A DNA stretch of 64,000 bases. Origin: Candidatus Gastranaerophilales bacterium (lineage in GTDB: Bacteria; Cyanobacteriota; Vampirovibrionia; Gastranaerophilales; Gastranaerophilaceae). Positions 60,429 to 64,000 of this stretch are shown here, one piece after another (position 1 is the first letter of the stretch; the number at the start of each line of letters is the position of its first letter). The notes beneath the pieces were generated by a model. It made no database searches, was not told the origin of the DNA, and was given only the letters and a program-made list of their open reading frames with translations. The stretch spans positions 62,001 to 126,000 of the forward strand of contig CALUYY010000001.1 of the NCBI GenBank assembly GCA_944325155.1. The letters are read 5' to 3'. The position numbers were made by a program, and so were the translations under genes.

Positions 60429-62271
60429 CGTACAATTTAATCCTTATATTAATGCTCAAAACGGGTATCAATACCAAACGGCGCCCGTACAAATTCAAGC
60501 GCCCGCTTATCCGCCTTATGCAATTCAACAAAGCGCATATTCAATGCCTAATGCTTCGGTTTACTCCGCACAAAATACAACGCCTGCAAAAACACAAAAT
60601 ACAATACCCGTAAGCAGTTTGCTGCAAAACTATTTAAAGGCAAGCGGAAAAGATGTAAACAAAGCAAACGAACTGATGAATGTAAGCTTAAATACAAATT
60701 CAACAGAGCCCGTTTGGCACAACAATCTTAAAGATAATTTAAGAAAAGGTAAAGCAAATATAATGGCGGTTATCCCGAGAACCATGAGCGCAAAAGACAC
60801 TGACGGCAACGCTCTTATTCAAGACGGCGAAGTAAGGGGCAACTTTGTTAACGCAATCGAAAGATTGGACGATTTAAAAGCTATGGGAATTAACACGCTC
60901 CATATACTTCCCATTCATCCGACGGGAAAAACAAAAGCAATGGGAACCGCAGGTTCGCTATACGCACCCGATGATTTCTTATCAATAGATCCCAATTTAA
61001 AAGACCCCAACACGGAAGGTTCCGTTGAAGATCAATGCAAAAACTTTATTAAAGAATGCCACAAAAGAGGGATTTCCGTTATGCTTGACCTTCCGAGCTG
61101 CGCAAGCGTAGACTTTGCAAAAAAACACCCGGAACTTATGGCATACGAAAAAGACGGTTCCGATAAAACCCCCGGCGGCTGGCAGGATATCAGAATGTTC
61201 AGAGTCTTTGACGATGAAGCAACAAGAAAATTAAATCCGCATCTTTTGGAACTTCATAAAAAATATGTGGATATGTGTATAGATTTAGGCTTTGACGGCA
61301 TAAGAGCAGACGTAGGCAGAGCAAAACCCGCTGAATTTTGGGATATTATAATTCCTTATTCAAGAACAAAAGACCCGAATTTCGGATGGCTGGCAGAAAC
61401 TTATACTTACGAAGACGCTTCGCCTCAATTAAATATGCCTCATGACAGACCCATAGAATTATTAAAAGCGGGCTTTGACTGTTACTACGGTCAATATCAT
61501 ATATTTGACCAATGGACAAAAGCGTCCGATTTAAGAAACTACTTAAACGAACAAATTGATATGCAAAAAAGTTTCAGTGATAAACAACCGAGAACTCTTA
61601 TAGGCTCTTTCTCGACTCATGACGACCAGAGCCCGATGTTCTACGGCGGCTCACCCTGGGTACAGTTTACAAGCATTTTGCAATCAACGCTTCCTTTGTG
61701 CAACCCCTACTTTGTAGACGGCGTACAATCGGGCGATTATTATTTATACCCTTACGAACACGCATATGCCCCCGAAACCCAGACGGATACTCACGAATGC
61801 GTTGTTCACAAAGGAAGAATAGATATTTTTAACCCCTCAAGACAACCCGGTGGCAACAACCCGGAAATCGGAAAACAGATGACAAATATGCTTAACTTAA
61901 GAAACAATGAATACAACGACGTTATTACAAAAGGCTCAATCTGCTGGTTAAAACCGGAACCCGATAACGACCAGATTATTGCATTTGCAAGACAATACGG
62001 AAACAAAACCCTTCTTGTAATCGGCAACAGAAACATCAACCACAGAACAAGCTCGACATTAGAACTTAAAGACATAAAAGAAGGACAGCAATTAAAAGAT
62101 TTAACACTGCCTTACGGCGAAAAAAGCTACTTCCAGACCGCAGACGGAGAATTAAAAGTTGATTTGGCGCCTTCTAGAATCCATGTTTTTGAAATCAATG
62201 CACCCAACATCGAAAGCGATTCGTTTGACGTGTCAAAATTCGTAAACGGCAAGTACACAAAAGTTAAATAG
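60415..62271 (+). CDS. GH13 (alpha-amylase superfamily) protein
   Basis: 618 aa from ATG 60415, inside the end of the previous gene. The first 85 residues are Gln/Ala/Tyr/Pro-rich (NVQFNPYINAQNG), then a TIM-barrel GH13 domain: MGINTLHILPIHPTG, region I VMLDLPSCAS, region II GFDGIRADVGRAK (D299), region III GWLAETYTYED (E328), region IV STHDDQSP (H402, D403). The three catalytic acids are in place, but the Asn-His of region I is replaced. There is no signal peptide. It should hydrolyse or rearrange alpha-glucan; the exact reaction is not clear. A GH13-like protein follows and another lies in the mobile element. Confidence 0.85.
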   Translation: MSINNVQFNPYINAQNGYQYQTAPVQIQAPAYPPYAIQQSAYSMPNASVYSAQNTTPAKTQNTIPVSSLLQNYLKASGKDVNKANELMNVSLNTNSTEPVWHNNLKDNLRKGKANIMAVIPRTMSAKDTDGNALIQDGEVRGNFVNAIERLDDLKAMGINTLHILPIHPTGKTKAMGTAGSLYAPDDFLSIDPNLKDPNTEGSVEDQCKNFIKECHKRGISVMLDLPSCASVDFAKKHPELMAYEKDGSDKTPGGWQDIRMFRVFDDEATRKLNPHLLELHKKYVDMCIDLGFDGIRADVGRAKPAEFWDIIIPYSRTKDPNFGWLAETYTYEDASPQLNMPHDRPIELLKAGFDCYYGQYHIFDQWTKASDLRNYLNEQIDMQKSFSDKQPRTLIGSFSTHDDQSPMFYGGSPWVQFTSILQSTLPLCNPYFVDGVQSGDYYLYPYEHAYAPETQTDTHECVVHKGRIDIFNPSRQPGGNNPEIGKQMTNMLNLRNNEYNDVITKGSICWLKPEPDNDQIIAFARQYGNKTLLVIGNRNINHRTSSTLELKDIKEGQQLKDLTLPYGEKSYFQTADGELKVDLAPSRIHVFEINAPNIESDSFDVSKFVNGKYTKVK

Positions 62272-62280
62272 CACAATTTA

Positions 62281-62338
62281 TAAACCGCCCTAAAGTTTTA
62301 TAAAAAAAATACGATATTAAAAACAAAGGGCAGGTTTA
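62281..62338. repeat. Imperfect inverted repeat before the last gene
   Basis: TAAACCGCCCT (62281-62291) and AGGGCAGGTTTA (62327-62338) pair with one mismatch in the 95-bp gap between two GH13-like genes. The right arm ends 12 nt before the AAGGAG ribosome site, so a role in expression of the 62367 gene is possible. Confidence 0.45.
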
Positions 62339-62366
62339 TTTAAAGGAAACAAGGAGCAATAATATC

Positions 62367-64000
62367 GTGAACATATCACCAATAGACAATTCAGGCAGCA
62401 TTAAAAACCCCAAAAATGTTGCATTTACGGGACAAAAAAAATTAAAAGACGATATGGGAAATGCGGTATTAAGGCTTACCGTTCCGCCGCAGATTAAACT
62501 TGAAAAGGACGAATACCTCGGAGTTGAACTTGTAAGCATGTATGATTTCGGTCCCGACGGCACATACGGCGTAATGGCCGGAGAAGATTTTCCGGTCAAA
62601 GTTGACACTGACAGCTCATTTAAGAACGGCAAAAAAAATTATATAGATATAAACCTTAAAGATTATGCTTTTGATAATGCGGGCGAATTCGGATACAGAT
62701 TTATCGTAACCGATAAAGACGGAAACATAAAACGTGCCTACGATGACGGTATCGGAACAACAATAGAAACCGAAAACAAAAACAGATACACTATCGTATC
62801 CACAAGACAAGGTACGCAGCACCCGAAAGGCGCCATGATGCACATCTTTACGGATTCTTACGGTGTTGCAAAAAATCCCGCCTCAAATAAAAAAGAAAAA
62901 GGGACCCTGACTCCCATTGCAACCCAGGATGAAGTTGAAGATTTTAAAAGAACCCATTTTAACAGAGCGGGCGGCACAATAAAAAATATAACGAGAGAAC
63001 TCGGCGAAGACGGCGAACTGTCGCCCTACGGCTACATAATGACAACACCTCTGATTGGCGGAGGAAGCGTATCATCACATGGTTATCACCCCAAAAACCA
63101 TTTTAAAACAACGGAAGGCGTCGGCACAAAAAAAGATTTTATGGATCTTTTAACAAAATGTTTCGATGAAGGCAAAGGTTATGTCCTTGACGGTGCATTT
63201 ACAAGCCAGGGATATGAGGGGCTGCAATTAAATCATGCAATGAAGTGGTTTGATTCGCCTTTTAAAGACTGGTTTAAAGTTTCAAAAGACAACGACGGAA
63301 ATGCGTCTTTCAAACTTGCCGTACTGCCCGATAATGCAAATGAAAATGCGGCCGTAAGAATAGTTAACCCCAAAAACGTTGAAGGGGTTAAATATGATAA
63401 AACAAAACCCAGCTATATACAGTTTTACGATAAAAGGCTCGCAACCAAAGAACAGCTCAGCGATGCCGATAAATTAATCGACGCATACGACAATAAAAAC
63501 ACGGAAGACCCCTATGAAATAACAATTCATCAGGACGCAATTCTTCCTTATTACTTTGAAATCAACCCCGATGATGCGCCTTTTAAGGGCAAAGCTTACG
63601 CAACCTTTAAGGAGCTTGAAAAAAGCGGACAGCTCGGACAGGTTTTATCTCCCGACAACACTCCTTTTAAATTCGTAAGAAAAGGACAACAGGGCGGTTT
63701 TACGGGATGGGACGGAAATGTCGATCTTGTAAAAATGAATTTATCCTGCCATAACGGAACAAATTCGGAAATTGAAGGCTCCAATCAGGCAAGAAATTAT
63801 ATGTATAAAGTTGCAAGATATTGGACCGAAGAAACAAGAAATGCAATTATGCTGCATATTATGGACACAATAAGGTCAAAATCAAATCTTCCCAAGGAAG
63901 ACAGAAAAGAGCAGCTTAATGAATATTTCTCCGGAATTGAAGAAACATACGGCATAGAAAAAGGCACACTGGGTAAAATATACGCTAAAATTCAGGCCGA
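62367..64000 (+). CDS. GH13-like protein with N-terminal beta domain (3' end outside window)
   Basis: Open from GTG 62367 (AAGGAG about 10 nt upstream) to the window edge, 544 codons. The head MNISPIDNSG then NVAFTGQKK carries the FxG motif. Residues about 30-140 look like a beta-sandwich of the CBM48/E-set kind found before GH13 barrels. The barrel start can be followed: GGTIKNITRELGEDG, YIMTTPLIGGGS, SSHGYHPKNHF, GVGTKKDFMDLL, then region I GYVLDGAFTSQG (D275) where the usual Asn-His is lost. At region II, YWTEETRNAIMLH stands where GxRxD is expected, so the nucleophile appears missing. It may be a non-catalytic GH13 homolog. Confidence 0.78.
   Translation, partial: MNISPIDNSGSIKNPKNVAFTGQKKLKDDMGNAVLRLTVPPQIKLEKDEYLGVELVSMYDFGPDGTYGVMAGEDFPVKVDTDSSFKNGKKNYIDINLKDYAFDNAGEFGYRFIVTDKDGNIKRAYDDGIGTTIETENKNRYTIVSTRQGTQHPKGAMMHIFTDSYGVAKNPASNKKEKGTLTPIATQDEVEDFKRTHFNRAGGTIKNITRELGEDGELSPYGYIMTTPLIGGGSVSSHGYHPKNHFKTTEGVGTKKDFMDLLTKCFDEGKGYVLDGAFTSQGYEGLQLNHAMKWFDSPFKDWFKVSKDNDGNASFKLAVLPDNANENAAVRIVNPKNVEGVKYDKTKPSYIQFYDKRLATKEQLSDADKLIDAYDNKNTEDPYEITIHQDAILPYYFEINPDDAPFKGKAYATFKELEKSGQLGQVLSPDNTPFKFVRKGQQGGFTGWDGNVDLVKMNLSCHNGTNSEIEGSNQARNYMYKVARYWTEETRNAIMLHIMDTIRSKSNLPKEDRKEQLNEYFSGIEETYGIEKGTLGKIYAKIQA

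Overview
The window is AT-rich, gene-dense bacterial DNA from a diderm organism: it has TonB/ExbB/ExbD, Lgt, a TPR lipoprotein and a giant AsmA-like protein. Many proteins from unrelated families carry a short motif of the type [hydrophobic]-x-F-x-[G/A/S] near the N-terminus. Together with the low GC and the mix of genes, this suggests an uncultured gut Gastranaerophilales/Melainabacteria (Vampirovibrionia) genome. That assignment is an inference; no rRNA is present to test it.

Region 1 (1-20,110) is an unusual accessory block. Seven or eight large acidic proteins (at 1, 1034, 2110, 4155, 7328, 13036, 14888 and 18197) lack recognisable signal peptides. Most combine a conserved N-terminal head, EF-hand-like Ca loops and/or long coiled coils, and a C-terminal peptidoglycan-hydrolase domain (lysozyme-like, glucosaminidase or CHAP/NlpC-like). 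Interspersed are a K+/H+ antiporter, a beta-carbonic anhydrase, CreD, two CheR-like orphan methyltransferases and a protein with a GHKL-ATPase-like region plus an HEXXH motif (16055).

Region 2 (about 20,260-32,780) is a 12-kb Mu-like transposable element beside an elongator tRNA-Met(CAT) gene. Related end repeats (TGTACG.../...CGTACA) lie at about 20,410 and 32,503. Inside are a MuA-type transposase broken by one in-frame TAA, a MuB-type ATPase, a winged-helix-like protein, an orphan Mu gpG-like tail gene, and cargo: a kinase-like membrane protein, a HAD phosphatase, a radical SAM/SPASM enzyme, a small FxG-repeat protein and a GH13-like protein. Relics of tRNA-Met lie on both outer sides.

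Region 3 (32,835-56,623) is mostly core: hisB and a hisC-HAD fusion, a CxxCxxCC protein, gpmI, lgt, a TPR lipoprotein, an AsmA-like protein, two exported proteins, a TonB-ExbB-ExbD-ExbD operon, tig-clpP-clpX, nanE with a ROK kinase, rsmG, and a STAND-type ATPase with TPRs. Several of these genes have a -10 hexamer only 5-9 nt before the start codon and no Shine-Dalgarno, which suggests leaderless mRNAs.

Region 4 (56,776-64,000) is a tightly coupled operon: two helical membrane-associated proteins of unknown function followed by two GH13-like proteins with altered catalytic motifs. The last gene runs off the window.
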